Origin: an uncultured Dorea sp.
Lineage (GTDB): Bacteria > Bacillota > Clostridia > Lachnospirales > Lachnospiraceae
Direction: 5' to 3'
Length of the DNA: 36,383 nucleotides
Assembly (NCBI GenBank): GCA_910586965.1
Contig: CAJUMF010000035.1
Span: forward strand, 1-36,383
The notes beneath the pieces were generated by a model. It was given only the letters and a program-made list of their open reading frames with translations. It searched no databases and was not told where the DNA came from. The position numbers and the translations under genes are program-made. This document shows, piece by piece, positions 15,750 through 24,475 of this stretch. The first letter of the stretch is position 1, and every line of letters begins with the position of its first letter.

Positions 15750-15779
15750 ATTGTATCACAACCACAGCCGCCCTGTCTA
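15750..15779 (-). promoter_or_regulatory. Promoter of the PurF-like gene
   Basis: TAGACA (15774-15779) and TACAAT (15750-15755) on the minus strand are 18 bp apart, and TGA directly before TACAAT makes an extended -10. The expected leader is about 65 bases. Confidence 0.55.
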
Positions 15780-15792
15780 TATGGTATTTTGT

Positions 15793-17226
15793 TTATCCTA
15801 GCAGCTCTTTAAGCTTCTGGTTCACAAGCCCTGGGTTCGCCTTTCCCTTCATCGCCTTCATCGTCTGACCCACAAGGGCTCCGAGAGCCTTCTCCTTCCC
15901 GCCCCGGTAATCTGACACGGCCTGCGGATTATCCGCAATTACCTTTTCAAGCACTGCATTAAGCTCCCCTTCATCATTCACGATCTTAAGTCCATGCTCC
16001 GCCACATAGCTTTCCGGCTCTACATCCTCTGTAAACATTTTTTCAAATACTTCTTTTGCCACAGAGCTGTTGATCGTCCCCGCTTCGGTTAAAGCAACCA
16101 GCTTCGCAAGATTCTCCGGTGAAAACTTGATCTCCTCCGGCTCCATTCCCCGTTCTTTTAGCAGGCGCAAGGTTTCCACCATCAGCCAGTTTGCCACTTT
16201 TTTCGGCTTCCCGCAAAGGGATGCTGCCCGTTCAAATAACTCTGCCGTGTATATAGAAGCCGTGATGATCTGCGCGTCATATTCCGAAAGGCCGAATTCC
16301 TTCTGATATCTTCGAAGCTTCTCATCCCGAAGCTCAGGCTGTCTTGCCTTTATCCTTTCCACCCACGCATCATCGATAACTATCGGCACAAGATCCGGCT
16401 CGGGAAAATACCGGTAATCCTTCGCATCCTCCTTGGAACGCATAGCGTAGGAGTATTCTTTATTATCATCCCACCGCCTTGTCTCCTGGACGACAGGTTT
16501 CCCCGCCTCGATAAGCTCAATCTGGCGCTGCCGTTCTCCTTCTATGGCACGCGCGATGGCTTTAAAGGAGTTAAGGTTCTTCATCTCCGTCCTTGTGCCA
16601 AACTTTTCGCTTCCTAATTCACGAACAGAGAGATTCACATCCGCCCGCATAGAGCCTTCCTGAAGCTTACAGTCTGACGCCCCAAGATACTGGATAATGA
16701 CGCGCAGCTTTTCCAGATACGCAAGCACTTCTTCCGCTGAGCGCATGTCCGGCTCAGATACGATTTCCACAAGGGGCACTCCGCTTCGGTTGAAATCTAC
16801 GATAGAAGTATCATCCCATTCATCATGGATCAGTTTTCCCGCATCCTCCTCCATGTGCATCTCGTGGATACGCACTTTTTTCTTCACACCTTTGGTCTCA
16901 ATCTCCACATATCCGTCTCTCGCAATGGGAAGATAAAGTTGCGAGATCTGGTAGTTCTGCGGATTGTCGGGATAAAAGTAATTCTTTCGGTCAAACTTGC
17001 ACACCCTTGTTATCTCGCAGTTCATAGCCAGCCCGATTGCCAGGGCATATTCCACCACCTGCTTATTGAGCACCGGAAGAGAACCCGGCATACCTGTGCA
17101 CACCGGGCAGGTATGGGTATTTGGCGCCCCGCCGAACTGCGTACTGCACGAGCAGAATATCTTCGTCTTCGTCGCAAGCTCTACATGTACTTCAAGCCCG
17201 ATCACTGTCTCATACTGCTTTGCCAT
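15793..17226 (-). CDS. gatB: Asp-tRNA(Asn)/Glu-tRNA(Gln) amidotransferase subunit B
   Basis: The 477-residue tRNA-binding and kinase subunit of GatCAB. It phosphorylates the side chain of mischarged Asp-tRNA(Asn) or Glu-tRNA(Gln) and then amidates it with ammonia from GatA. Signatures are YETVIGLEVHVELATKTKIF at the N-terminus, zinc cysteines CSCSTQFGG and CPVCTGMPGSLPVLN, and the C-terminal YqeY-like helical domain ending in GQTMKAMKGKANPGLVNQKL. ATG 17226 has GGGGGG eight bases upstream; in-frame codons up to 17271 lie inside gatA without a better site. The start overlaps the end of gatA by 17 bases, implying translational coupling. Last gene of the T-box operon. Confidence 0.96.
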   Translation of the reverse strand: MAKQYETVIGLEVHVELATKTKIFCSCSTQFGGAPNTHTCPVCTGMPGSLPVLNKQVVEYALAIGLAMNCEITRVCKFDRKNYFYPDNPQNYQISQLYLPIARDGYVEIETKGVKKKVRIHEMHMEEDAGKLIHDEWDDTSIVDFNRSGVPLVEIVSEPDMRSAEEVLAYLEKLRVIIQYLGASDCKLQEGSMRADVNLSVRELGSEKFGTRTEMKNLNSFKAIARAIEGERQRQIELIEAGKPVVQETRRWDDNKEYSYAMRSKEDAKDYRYFPEPDLVPIVIDDAWVERIKARQPELRDEKLRRYQKEFGLSEYDAQIITASIYTAELFERAASLCGKPKKVANWLMVETLRLLKERGMEPEEIKFSPENLAKLVALTEAGTINSSVAKEVFEKMFTEDVEPESYVAEHGLKIVNDEGELNAVLEKVIADNPQAVSDYRGGKEKALGALVGQTMKAMKGKANPGLVNQKLKELLG

Positions 17227-18739
17227 ACTCATCTCCCCCCTTCCCTGCTTTTTCTTCGCCGGCCAGTCCATGCCTTAAGTCTCTGCAAATCTCCGGTGAC
17301 TCGTAAGCTCTCGTCTGTTCATATGCATAAGCCGCGCGGATAATCTTCTTTTCTTCAAAGCAGTTTCCAATAAGCTGCATCCCGATGGGAAGTCCTTTTT
17401 TATCCTTCCCCACCGGAACCGTGATACCCGGAAGACCCGCAAGATTCACAGACACCGTATAGATATCACCCAGATACATCTTTAACGGATCACTTAAGCT
17501 CTTCCCAAGCTTTGGCGCAGTCGTCGGCGCCGCCGGGGCCGCGATCACATCATACCGCTCAAAAGCCCGGTCAAAAGCCTCCTTGATCAGCGCCTTCGTG
17601 CGCAGTGCTTTCAGATAATACGCGTCATAGTACCCGGAACTTAAGACGAAAGAGCCAAGCATGATCCTGCGCTTCACCTCTGCCCCGAAGCCTTCCGAGC
17701 GGGTCTTTTTATACATATTGTGAAGCCCTTCAAAGCTTTCTGTCCGGTAACCATATTTCACACCGTCAAAGCGTGACAAGTTCGAGCTTGCCTCCGCAGA
17801 TGCGATGACATAGTATGCCGGGATTGCGTACTGCACAAGGCTTAAGTCAAACTCCTCCACCAAAGCTCCCTTCTCTTCAAGCATTTTCACCGCACTGCGG
17901 ATATGCTCCCTGACTTCTCCGTCTAAACCTTCGCCAAAGTAATCCGTCGGAATCCCGATCCGCATACCCTTCACATCACAGGCCAACGCGCCGGTAAATG
18001 CATAATCCTCCCGCCGGATAGATGTGCTGTCCTTTTTATCATAGGAAGCGATCGTCTCAAGAACTGCCGCGCAGTCCGATACGTTTCTTGCAACCGGCCC
18101 GATCTGGTCTAAAGACGAGCCGTAGGCAATCAATCCATACCGCGATACGGTCCCGTAGGTAGGCTTTAATCCCACCACCCCGCAGAAAGAGCTTGGCTGG
18201 CGAATGGAACCGCCGGTATCCGAACCAAGGGCGAAAGGACATTCCTCCGCTGCTACCGCCGCACAGGAACCGCCGGAAGAGCCCCCCGGCACGTGTTCTA
18301 GATTCCACGGATTCCTCGTCACTCCGAAGTAAGAAGTCTCGGTCGTACTTCCCATGGCAAATTCATCCATGTTCGTCTTCCCGATGATGACTGCACCGGC
18401 CTTTTCCAGATTCTGCACAGCCTCCGCCGTAAATGTGGGGGTAAAATTCCCAAGAATCTTTGAGCTGCACGTTGTCAGAAGTCCCTTCGTACACATATTA
18501 TCCTTGACCGCTGCCGGCACCCCCGCAAGAGGCCCTGTGAAGCGCCCTTCATCTATACCTTTTTGCACTTCCCGGGCGCGCTTTAACGCACCTTCCCTGT
18601 CAACAGTCACAAAGCTGTGTATCTTCGGCTCTGCCGCCTCCATGCGGGCAAGAAAAGCCTTTACCGCCTCCGTCACGGACACCTCTCTTTGTCTGATCTT
18701 TTTTCCAAGCTCTAAAGCTGTCATCCTGCAAATGTCCAT
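17210..18739 (-). CDS. gatA: Asp-tRNA(Asn)/Glu-tRNA(Gln) amidotransferase subunit A
   Basis: The 509-residue glutaminase subunit of GatCAB, releasing ammonia from glutamine and channelling it to GatB. It is an amidase-signature enzyme: catalytic Lys in AAVKDNMC, and the Ser-cis-Ser region GGSSGGSCAAVAAEECPFAL then GSDTGGSIRQPSSFCGVVGL. Length is slightly above the usual 485-490, the extra being a charged C-terminal tail (EEKAGKGGDEYGKAV). ATG 18739 follows GGGAGG. It starts 15 bases after gatC and overlaps gatB. Confidence 0.96.
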   Translation of the reverse strand: MDICRMTALELGKKIRQREVSVTEAVKAFLARMEAAEPKIHSFVTVDREGALKRAREVQKGIDEGRFTGPLAGVPAAVKDNMCTKGLLTTCSSKILGNFTPTFTAEAVQNLEKAGAVIIGKTNMDEFAMGSTTETSYFGVTRNPWNLEHVPGGSSGGSCAAVAAEECPFALGSDTGGSIRQPSSFCGVVGLKPTYGTVSRYGLIAYGSSLDQIGPVARNVSDCAAVLETIASYDKKDSTSIRREDYAFTGALACDVKGMRIGIPTDYFGEGLDGEVREHIRSAVKMLEEKGALVEEFDLSLVQYAIPAYYVIASAEASSNLSRFDGVKYGYRTESFEGLHNMYKKTRSEGFGAEVKRRIMLGSFVLSSGYYDAYYLKALRTKALIKEAFDRAFERYDVIAAPAAPTTAPKLGKSLSDPLKMYLGDIYTVSVNLAGLPGITVPVGKDKKGLPIGMQLIGNCFEEKKIIRAAYAYEQTRAYESPEICRDLRHGLAGEEKAGKGGDEYGKAV

Positions 18740-18754
18740 ACTGTACCTCCCTTT

Positions 18755-19048
18755 TTAGCCAATGGTCTTTGGCACTTTAAATCCCTGATCCTTCACGTAA
18801 GGCGCATTATAAAGGGCATCCTTACTTCCGTCACCATTGACGACTACATCCTCCCGGAATACATTATTCAAAGGAAATACATGGGACATGGGCTCAACAC
18901 CTGTTGTATCAAGCTCATTTAATGTATCAATATAATCAAGCATCTTCTCCATATCGGACCTGGCATTCTCCTTCTCCTCACCAGATAACTCAAGCTTTGC
19001 AAGAATACCTACATACTCGATTGTCTCATCTGATATCCTGTTTGCCAT
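18755..19048 (-). CDS. gatC: Asp-tRNA(Asn)/Glu-tRNA(Gln) amidotransferase subunit C
   Basis: The 97-residue belt subunit that wraps round GatA and GatB and stabilises the complex. Family features are the N-terminal ISDETIEYVGILAKLELSGE helix, the DMEKMLDYIDTLNELDTTGV segment, the conserved VEPMSHVFPLNNVFREDVV linker, and the C-terminal DALYNAPYVKDQGFKVPKTI. A full-length member. It begins 11 bases after the stop of the zinc-ribbon membrane protein, with a GGGGGA ribosome binding site. Confidence 0.95.
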   Translation of the reverse strand: MANRISDETIEYVGILAKLELSGEEKENARSDMEKMLDYIDTLNELDTTGVEPMSHVFPLNNVFREDVVVNGDGSKDALYNAPYVKDQGFKVPKTIG

Positions 19049-19059
19049 ACTAAGTCCCC

Positions 19060-20106
19060 CTATCTATAATAATTTTCAAATGTCTGCGTATAATCTGTCG
19101 ATGCAATCCGCGGGCTGGGTGTCAAGGATATCCGGAGCCTTTCATCTGTATCCTCCAAATCATCCGTTAAGACCAACTTAGCGCCCTCCGGTAAAAGTAT
19201 ATTTCTATACTCCATGCCGGCAGTAAACCCATAGTCTAACTGGAAATCGTCCGTCTCTTCTGTGTCTTCTGTCTCTTCTGTCTTACCGGGAACCTGTACA
19301 TTGACCTGCCCCCATCCTTCGAGCACTTTCAGGTCATAAGCCCCGGCCTCAATATCCACGCCGGCAGTCTTTTCTGTATCGCCGCTAAATTCATAGCTTT
19401 TTTTCAGAGGATTCTCCATACCGGAGAGCTCCTGGGCATTTTCCGTGGTAAAAAGTACCGGATCATCCGCTAACACTTCAACCAATGCACCGTCAAAGAG
19501 CCTGAGGTCACCCAGATAATTTTCACCTTCCATCGCCGGGTACTCGTACAGATAGATAGAATGTTCATCATCCTCAACCCGAATGGCATCGTATTCTCCT
19601 GCTATGTCTGCCGTGTAATCCCCCTCGGGGAGATGTACGCCTACGATATATTTTCCAGCAGGCAGTTCAAATTCTTCATCACTCCCATTCACAGGAATCT
19701 CATCCCCCAGCTCATAAAGTGACTCATACGGATCCGGCCGTTCATAGCTGTCAGAATCAGAGAAAAGGTCACCGTCGAAGCCTATCTCCGCCAGACTTCC
19801 GATAATCGTTCCCGCTACGGAGAGGAACACAAAGGCTGTCACAAGCTTAGCTGCCCAGCTTCCCTTTTTCTGCTTAGGGTTTGCACTCCCCGCCGCTTTT
19901 TCATACTTAACTTTCTTTTGCTCTGGTTTCTTTACCGGCTTACTAACCTCCTGCTCCTCATGTACATGGGTCATAGGCTGCCTGTCACAAGAACTCTTGT
20001 TGATCTTGTAATACTTCTCTGACTTGCTGTTATTCAGCCCGCACTCCTTACAGATCTTTTTACTGTCCAGCTTCCCTCCGCATAACGTACATCTCTCTCC
20101 AAACAT
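19060..20106 (-). CDS. Zinc-ribbon, single-TM protein of unknown function in the AspRS-GatCAB operon
   Basis: A 348-residue protein I cannot assign to a named family. A zinc ribbon opens it (CTLCGGKLDSKKICKECG, two CxxC pairs). A charged linker follows to about residue 83, then one membrane helix near 85-107 (AAKLVTAFVFLSVAGTIIGS), and an outer region rich in Asp/Glu. The outer part holds two similar beta-type segments, PAGKYIVGVHLPEGDYTADI and IEAGAYDLKVLEGWGQVNVQ, like the short repeats of other membrane-anchored zinc-ribbon proteins of Firmicutes. Topology is probably cytoplasmic zinc ribbon and extracellular C-terminus. It lies between aspS and gatC with gaps of 24 and 11 bases, so it is co-transcribed; why is unknown. 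Confidence 0.8.
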   Translation of the reverse strand: MFGERCTLCGGKLDSKKICKECGLNNSKSEKYYKINKSSCDRQPMTHVHEEQEVSKPVKKPEQKKVKYEKAAGSANPKQKKGSWAAKLVTAFVFLSVAGTIIGSLAEIGFDGDLFSDSDSYERPDPYESLYELGDEIPVNGSDEEFELPAGKYIVGVHLPEGDYTADIAGEYDAIRVEDDEHSIYLYEYPAMEGENYLGDLRLFDGALVEVLADDPVLFTTENAQELSGMENPLKKSYEFSGDTEKTAGVDIEAGAYDLKVLEGWGQVNVQVPGKTEETEDTEETDDFQLDYGFTAGMEYRNILLPEGAKLVLTDDLEDTDERLRISLTPSPRIASTDYTQTFENYYR

Positions 20107-20130
20107 AGGCTTTCCCTCTCAATTCATGAA

Positions 20131-21474
20131 TTACGGTTCCAATCGGCTTAAATCTCTTGGAAACAATGTTGTCTCCCTTACATTATCCTCCCCAACAAGC
20201 TTCATTGTCAACCGTTCCAGCCCAATTCCCAGGCCTCCGTGAGGCGGCACACCATGTTTGAATGTGCGCAAGTACTGTTCCATGCCTTCTTCCGTCATCC
20301 CCCTTGCCTTTATCTTCTCCGTCAGTGCCTTGTAATCGTGGATGCGCTGCCCGCCTGTCGTAATCTCCATCCCTTTATATAAAAGATCGAAGCTTAACGT
20401 ATACCGCGTGTCCTCCGGGTCGTCCATCGCATAGAAAGGGCGTTTTTTCGACGGATAGTGAGTGACAAACACAAAGTCACTGCCCCACTCCTCCTTTGCA
20501 TACTGCCCGATCAGCACTTCTTCCTCCGGCTCTAAGTCAAAAGGATTCCTCATCTTATGGCTGTACTTTTCCGCCACCAATTCCTTGATCTCACTAAATC
20601 TCACCGCGGGAATCCTCTTTGTCTCAGGAAGCTGGATTCCTAAAACCTTCACTTCCGCCGCATACTCTTTTCGAAGCAGCTCCATCGCGTACTGAAGATA
20701 TCCGCTCTCCATCGCCATAATGTCCTCAAATCCGTCGATATATCCCATCTCAAGATCAAGACTTGTATATTCATTCAGATGCCGCTTTGTATTGTGCTTC
20801 TCCGCCCGGAACACCGGAGCCGTCTCAAATACCCGGTCAAATACCCCCACCATCATCTGCTTATAAAATTGCGGGCTCTGGGCCAGCACCGCAGGCCGGT
20901 GGAAATACTCAAGCTTAAAGATATTGGCTCCGCCCTCTGCGCCTCTCGCCCCGATCTTCGGTGTATGGATCTCCGTAAATCCCTGGCTGTACAAGAAGTC
21001 CCTGAACGCCCTTGTAAGTCCCTCCTGTATCCGGAACTTCGCCCGCTCCCGCACATTCCTGAGGGCAATAGAGCGGTAGTTAAGCTTTGCCTCCAGCGAA
21101 GTCCCAAGCTTCCATTTGGAAACAGCAAGGGGCATCTGCTCATCCGCCGGCTCGCTTAAGATCCGTACAGACCTCATGCAGACCTCGATACCGCCGGGAG
21201 CTTTTTCATTCTCCTTAAGCACGCCTTCTATCTCGACTGTCGCTGCTTCCTTAATATCCTTCAGCGAAAACGGTGCTTTCCCTTTCTCATACACTGCCTG
21301 CAAAAGCCCTTCCCGCTTTCTTAAGATGACAAATGCCACATTTCCCATATCACGGATCGTGTGGACCGCACCGTTTACCCAGACGATGCTCCCTGTACCT
21401 CCTGCCTTTGCTTTCCCGCAAAGCTCACTGATCTCCATCGTTTCCTTTTTTGCTACACCTGTGTAATATTCCAT
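20131..21474 (-). CDS. aspS: Archaeal-type aspartyl-tRNA synthetase, probably aspartate--tRNA(Asn) ligase
   Basis: A 447-residue class IIb synthetase. The N-terminal OB-fold anticodon domain (GSIVWVNGAVHTIRDMGNVA) is followed by the catalytic core with motif 2 FRAEKHNTKRHLNEYTSLDL and motif 3 GGLGIGLERLTMKLVGEDNV. Length and lack of the bacterial GAD insertion place it in the archaeal/eukaryal AspRS group, which clostridia carry as a second AspRS. It is followed in the same operon by gatCAB. The set is the indirect route: aspartate is placed on tRNA(Asn), then amidated. AsnRS is the main alternative, but the operon partners favour AspRS. ATG 21474 follows AAGGAGG. Control is by the upstream T-box. 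Confidence 0.88.
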   Translation of the reverse strand: MEYYTGVAKKETMEISELCGKAKAGGTGSIVWVNGAVHTIRDMGNVAFVILRKREGLLQAVYEKGKAPFSLKDIKEAATVEIEGVLKENEKAPGGIEVCMRSVRILSEPADEQMPLAVSKWKLGTSLEAKLNYRSIALRNVRERAKFRIQEGLTRAFRDFLYSQGFTEIHTPKIGARGAEGGANIFKLEYFHRPAVLAQSPQFYKQMMVGVFDRVFETAPVFRAEKHNTKRHLNEYTSLDLEMGYIDGFEDIMAMESGYLQYAMELLRKEYAAEVKVLGIQLPETKRIPAVRFSEIKELVAEKYSHKMRNPFDLEPEEEVLIGQYAKEEWGSDFVFVTHYPSKKRPFYAMDDPEDTRYTLSFDLLYKGMEITTGGQRIHDYKALTEKIKARGMTEEGMEQYLRTFKHGVPPHGGLGIGLERLTMKLVGEDNVRETTLFPRDLSRLEP

Positions 21475-21513
21475 ATTTGGTCCTCCTTTTTTCCAGCGGG
21501 ACGGATACGTGAT

Positions 21514-21797
21514 AAAAAAATCCGCCCTGGACTATAATTAAGCCTAATTATAGCCGCAAGACGGATATCATCATCGTTATCCGCGGTACCACCCGCTTTG
21601 AATCCTGCCTGACTGGCAGAACTCCACTTTCTGCGCGTAACGAGCGCTCACGTACTGCCCTACTTAGGTTCAGACAGTCTGCTCCAGAGTGTTCCCTATT
21701 GTCCTCATTCCTCAAGAAGCGCTCTCAGTCGGTGACGCCTCATTCCTGTCAAGTTCCAGAGGACAGAGTCTCTTTCATCGCTTTTGTCTTTTAATAT
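21514..21797 (-). promoter_or_regulatory. T-box leader controlling the AspRS-GatCAB operon
   Basis: The minus strand carries the T-box core TGGTACCGCGG (21581-21591). It is followed by a strong terminator at 21514-21566: ATCCGTC and GGCGGAT at the base, a perfect inner CTATAATTA/TAATTATAG stem, then seven T. Upstream is a Stem I candidate with base strands AGAC-TCTG (21764-21771) and CAGA-CT-GTCT (21672-21681). The likely specifier is AAC (Asn, 21691-21693); a GAC (Asp) at 21701-21703 is the alternative. Uncharged tRNA would pair with the specifier and T-box and allow read-through. Asn fits the operon's function. Confidence 0.9.
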
Positions 21798-21803
21798 TTT
21801 ACC

Positions 21804-21832
21804 ATGTTAGCATATGTGCAGATATATTTCAA
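21804..21832 (-). promoter_or_regulatory. Promoter of the T-box operon
   Basis: TTGAAA (21827-21832) and TAACAT (21804-21809) on the minus strand are 17 bp apart, with TGC before TAACAT giving an extended -10. The expected start near 21797 leaves about 320 bases of leader. Confidence 0.55.
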
Positions 21833-21852
21833 GGATTTTTCAAAAGCTTTTC

Positions 21853-23475
21853 TTATTCCGAAGCAATATAATCCTTCGCCGTGCACAGCTTTTCCATCCA
21901 GTCATGGACATACGCCATGTCCCGTTCATTCATCAGGATAACGATCATATCCCCTACCTGCAGCTTCGTCGTCCCCCTGGGAATGATCTCTTTCACCCCT
22001 CTCTGCACCGAGACCACAAGACAATTGTCCGGCCACTTGATCTCGCTGATAAACGCCTCATTTAACGCTGAATTATACTGTACGACAAAATTCGTAAGAA
22101 CCTTCCGGCCACGGCCTGCTTCCCTTTTCTCCGCCTCCTGCTTTTCCTTTACGTCTGCCTCCTGTTTCAAAAGAAGACGTTCAAGAAGGCTCTCATAGAT
22201 TGGTTTCGAATTAAGCAGCGTCGCCACAATATAAGCGATAATGGCTACGATGGACACAGAAAGCATCTGGGTCATAGAACCAGTCATCTCAAAGATCAGG
22301 ATAATGCCGGTGAGTGGTGCCCGGACGATCGCTGAAAAATACCCGGCCATAGCAAGTACCACAAAATTATTGATATACACCGCATCCATCCCGAAATAAT
22401 CCACACCCACCGTCGCAAATACTCCCCCGATGAATCCTCCCAGCACAAGCAGCGGAAAAAAGATGCCTCCCGGTGCCCCCGAACCGAAGCACACTGCCGA
22501 GAAGATAAAACGGCTGACCAGAATAAAAATCACTGTACTGAGCAAGACGTCCACATTGGTCAGATATTCGATCAGTGAATGACCGCTCCCCAGAAGCTCC
22601 GGAGCCGTGATACCGAGAATCCCGGCGCAGATAAAGGGAATCATAAGCTTTGCCGCAGTGTTAAGGAACTTTGCCTGATTATATAAAGCCTGCACCTTGA
22701 GGGTAAACCAGTTATAAAATGCCCCCAATGCGCCAAGCATACCTCCCAACAGCACGAGCATCCCGTAATACTGTATCGGAAGCGGCTTTTCGACAGTAAA
22801 GCGAAATATCGGCGTCATGCCGAATACTGTAGACGCGAGAAAATCCGCCGTCAATGAGGACGCCATGACCGACATCAGCACGGACACCGAAAAGTTCTTA
22901 TGTACCTCCTCCAGCGAGAACATCACTCCCGCCAAAGGTGCATGGAACGCCGCCGCAAGACCCGCGCTGGCGCCGCAGGTCAGCAAGAATTTTTCCTCTG
23001 TCTTTCCGCGCTCAAGACCTTTAGACACTCCCTTACCCGCCATAGCGCCAAGCTGGATGGACGGCCCTTCACGCCCAAGCGCCAGCCCGCCAAGAAGGCA
23101 GAGAAAGCCGCCGAGGAATTTCCCTCCGATTACTCTCCACCAACTCTGGTCAAGCTTTCCGATCATCTCTCCCTCAAGCTGGGGAATCCCGCTCCCCGAG
23201 ATCATCGGCTCCGCGGACACGAGCTTTCCCACCGCCCAGGCTAACAGGATCAAGGCAAGGAACCACCCCGCAATCCGGATCGGATGGTTTCCGATAAATG
23301 CTAAAATCTGCTTCAATGCATCATTGGCGAACTCCAATACCATTCTGTAAAGAATTACCACAAATCCGGCAATCCCGCCTACGATGATTCCCTCACCGAT
23401 CAATGCCACTTGAAAATGCTCCGCACGCCGAATCGTGCCGGATGTATCCTGTTCCACAAACTTTCCCTCCCTCAT
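21853..23475 (-). CDS. ClC-family chloride/proton antiporter with C-terminal TrkA-C domain
   Basis: A 540-residue membrane transporter. The three ion-path signatures are present: GSGIPQLEG, GREGPSIQLGA (gating glutamate) and GSGAPGGIFFPLLVLGG. The proton-path glutamate is present in VMFSLEEVHKNF, so an exchanger is more likely than a channel. After about ten membrane helices, a cytosolic RCK-C/TrkA-C domain closes the protein (about 460-540, IPRGTTKLQVGDMIVILMNE), a ligand-sensing module found in Gram-positive ClC proteins. ATG 23475 is the start because AGGAGAG lies seven bases upstream; the frame is open to a GTG at 23526 without a binding site. It probably serves acid resistance or anion balance. 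Confidence 0.92.
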   Translation of the reverse strand: MREGKFVEQDTSGTIRRAEHFQVALIGEGIIVGGIAGFVVILYRMVLEFANDALKQILAFIGNHPIRIAGWFLALILLAWAVGKLVSAEPMISGSGIPQLEGEMIGKLDQSWWRVIGGKFLGGFLCLLGGLALGREGPSIQLGAMAGKGVSKGLERGKTEEKFLLTCGASAGLAAAFHAPLAGVMFSLEEVHKNFSVSVLMSVMASSLTADFLASTVFGMTPIFRFTVEKPLPIQYYGMLVLLGGMLGALGAFYNWFTLKVQALYNQAKFLNTAAKLMIPFICAGILGITAPELLGSGHSLIEYLTNVDVLLSTVIFILVSRFIFSAVCFGSGAPGGIFFPLLVLGGFIGGVFATVGVDYFGMDAVYINNFVVLAMAGYFSAIVRAPLTGIILIFEMTGSMTQMLSVSIVAIIAYIVATLLNSKPIYESLLERLLLKQEADVKEKQEAEKREAGRGRKVLTNFVVQYNSALNEAFISEIKWPDNCLVVSVQRGVKEIIPRGTTKLQVGDMIVILMNERDMAYVHDWMEKLCTAKDYIASE

Positions 23476-23538
23476 ACGGCTCTCTCCTGAGATAACCATT
23501 TCTTTTCTCTTTGTTGCCAAAATCACAAAATGGCTTAA

Positions 23539-23568
23539 ATGTTACATTTGCCAGAGCCTTGGCATCAA
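23539..23568 (-). promoter_or_regulatory. Possible promoter of the ClC gene
   Basis: TTGATG (23563-23568) and TAACAT (23539-23544) on the minus strand are 18 bp apart in the gap between the ASCH gene and the ClC gene. The same stretch can fold (ACATT/AATGT and TGCCA/TGGCA, 23544-23571), so part of it may instead be a weak terminator of the cassette. Confidence 0.35.
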
Positions 23569-23572
23569 TGTT

Positions 23573-24457
23573 TTAGCAAAGCCCTAACTCACCCACGTAG
23601 ATAAATGATTGCGGAACATATTCTATTCCTATACTATCTAACGCAACTGGAACTCTGTATTTCCTTACTTTACCAATTCTATATGCACTCGCACGATCCT
23701 GAGATTCAAAGTATTGGTCGTAGAATTTCTTAGTAATTCCTGCATACTTCTGCGTTTCCTGCCACAGTTTTTCCTTACTCATGCTCAATTTATTAACAAC
23801 ATCAACCTCACCAATAAGCATTTTTATTGGAGATGTTGCATATATATATATTTTCTTTACTTCCTTTTTACACAATCGTTTTCTATATTCGTATTTCTTT
23901 TTCTCAGATAATATTTTCTTTGCGAATTCAGGCTTTATTGGCAAAATAATATTTTCTTTTTCTAAAAAAGAACACTTATCTACTTCCTTATTACCATAAA
24001 TGATTTTTAATGGGATATTCTTCTTTTCAGCCAAACACTTAGCACATGCAAATTCTTCTTGTTGAAATAAGGCAATAAATCCAATATTCCAGATCTGTTT
24101 ATCCCTATTTCTTAACCTTTGTTGAATCTTTTCAGGCACATCTACAACTATATAGATACTCTCTATATCCATTGTTCGAAAGATGCCATAGGATATTCGT
24201 TCTATCTTATTTTGTGTGCTCACTAAACACAAATGACCGTCTAATATGTATTGAGTATTATTAATTTCAGATAAAGCTCTTAATAATAACTCTTGATTAT
24301 CTGAAACGCATCGTACTTTTTTGTAATCACATACTTCACGGTTTGCCATCTTCTTAATCAGCTCACTTGCCGAATAATATTCAAGCAATAATTTCTGACA
24401 CAGTTTTTTTGCAAAAACAGTTTTTCCCACCCCATGAACACCGCAAATTAACTGCAT
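23573..24457 (-). CDS. P-loop NTPase fused to an ASCH domain
   Basis: A 294-residue two-domain protein. The N-terminal half is a small P-loop NTPase of the adenylate-kinase/AAA-like type: Walker A GVHGVGKTVFAKKL at residues 6-19, a Walker B-like YILDGHLCL near 70-80, and an arginine-rich lid region QQRLRNRDKQIWN. The C-terminal half (about 172-290) looks like an ASCH domain: ILPIKPEFAKKILSEKKKYE, YIYATSPIKMLIGEVDVVN, and the final VPVALDSIGIEYVPQSFIYV strand. ASCH domains bind RNA or modified nucleosides; one bacterial member hydrolyses N4-acetylcytidine. The fusion suggests a nucleotide- or RNA-directed enzyme; the activity is unknown. The gene is AT-rich, unlike its flanks, and follows a hairpin after the GNAT gene. 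Confidence 0.75.
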   Translation of the reverse strand: MQLICGVHGVGKTVFAKKLCQKLLLEYYSASELIKKMANREVCDYKKVRCVSDNQELLLRALSEINNTQYILDGHLCLVSTQNKIERISYGIFRTMDIESIYIVVDVPEKIQQRLRNRDKQIWNIGFIALFQQEEFACAKCLAEKKNIPLKIIYGNKEVDKCSFLEKENIILPIKPEFAKKILSEKKKYEYRKRLCKKEVKKIYIYATSPIKMLIGEVDVVNKLSMSKEKLWQETQKYAGITKKFYDQYFESQDRASAYRIGKVRKYRVPVALDSIGIEYVPQSFIYVGELGLC

Positions 24458-24475
24458 TTAATTCACCTCTTTCAT

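Noticed and set aside
21701..21703. GAC (Asp) as T-box specifier
   Set aside because: It lies farther from the base of Stem I than AAC at 21691-21693, and Asn fits the operon better; not fully excluded.
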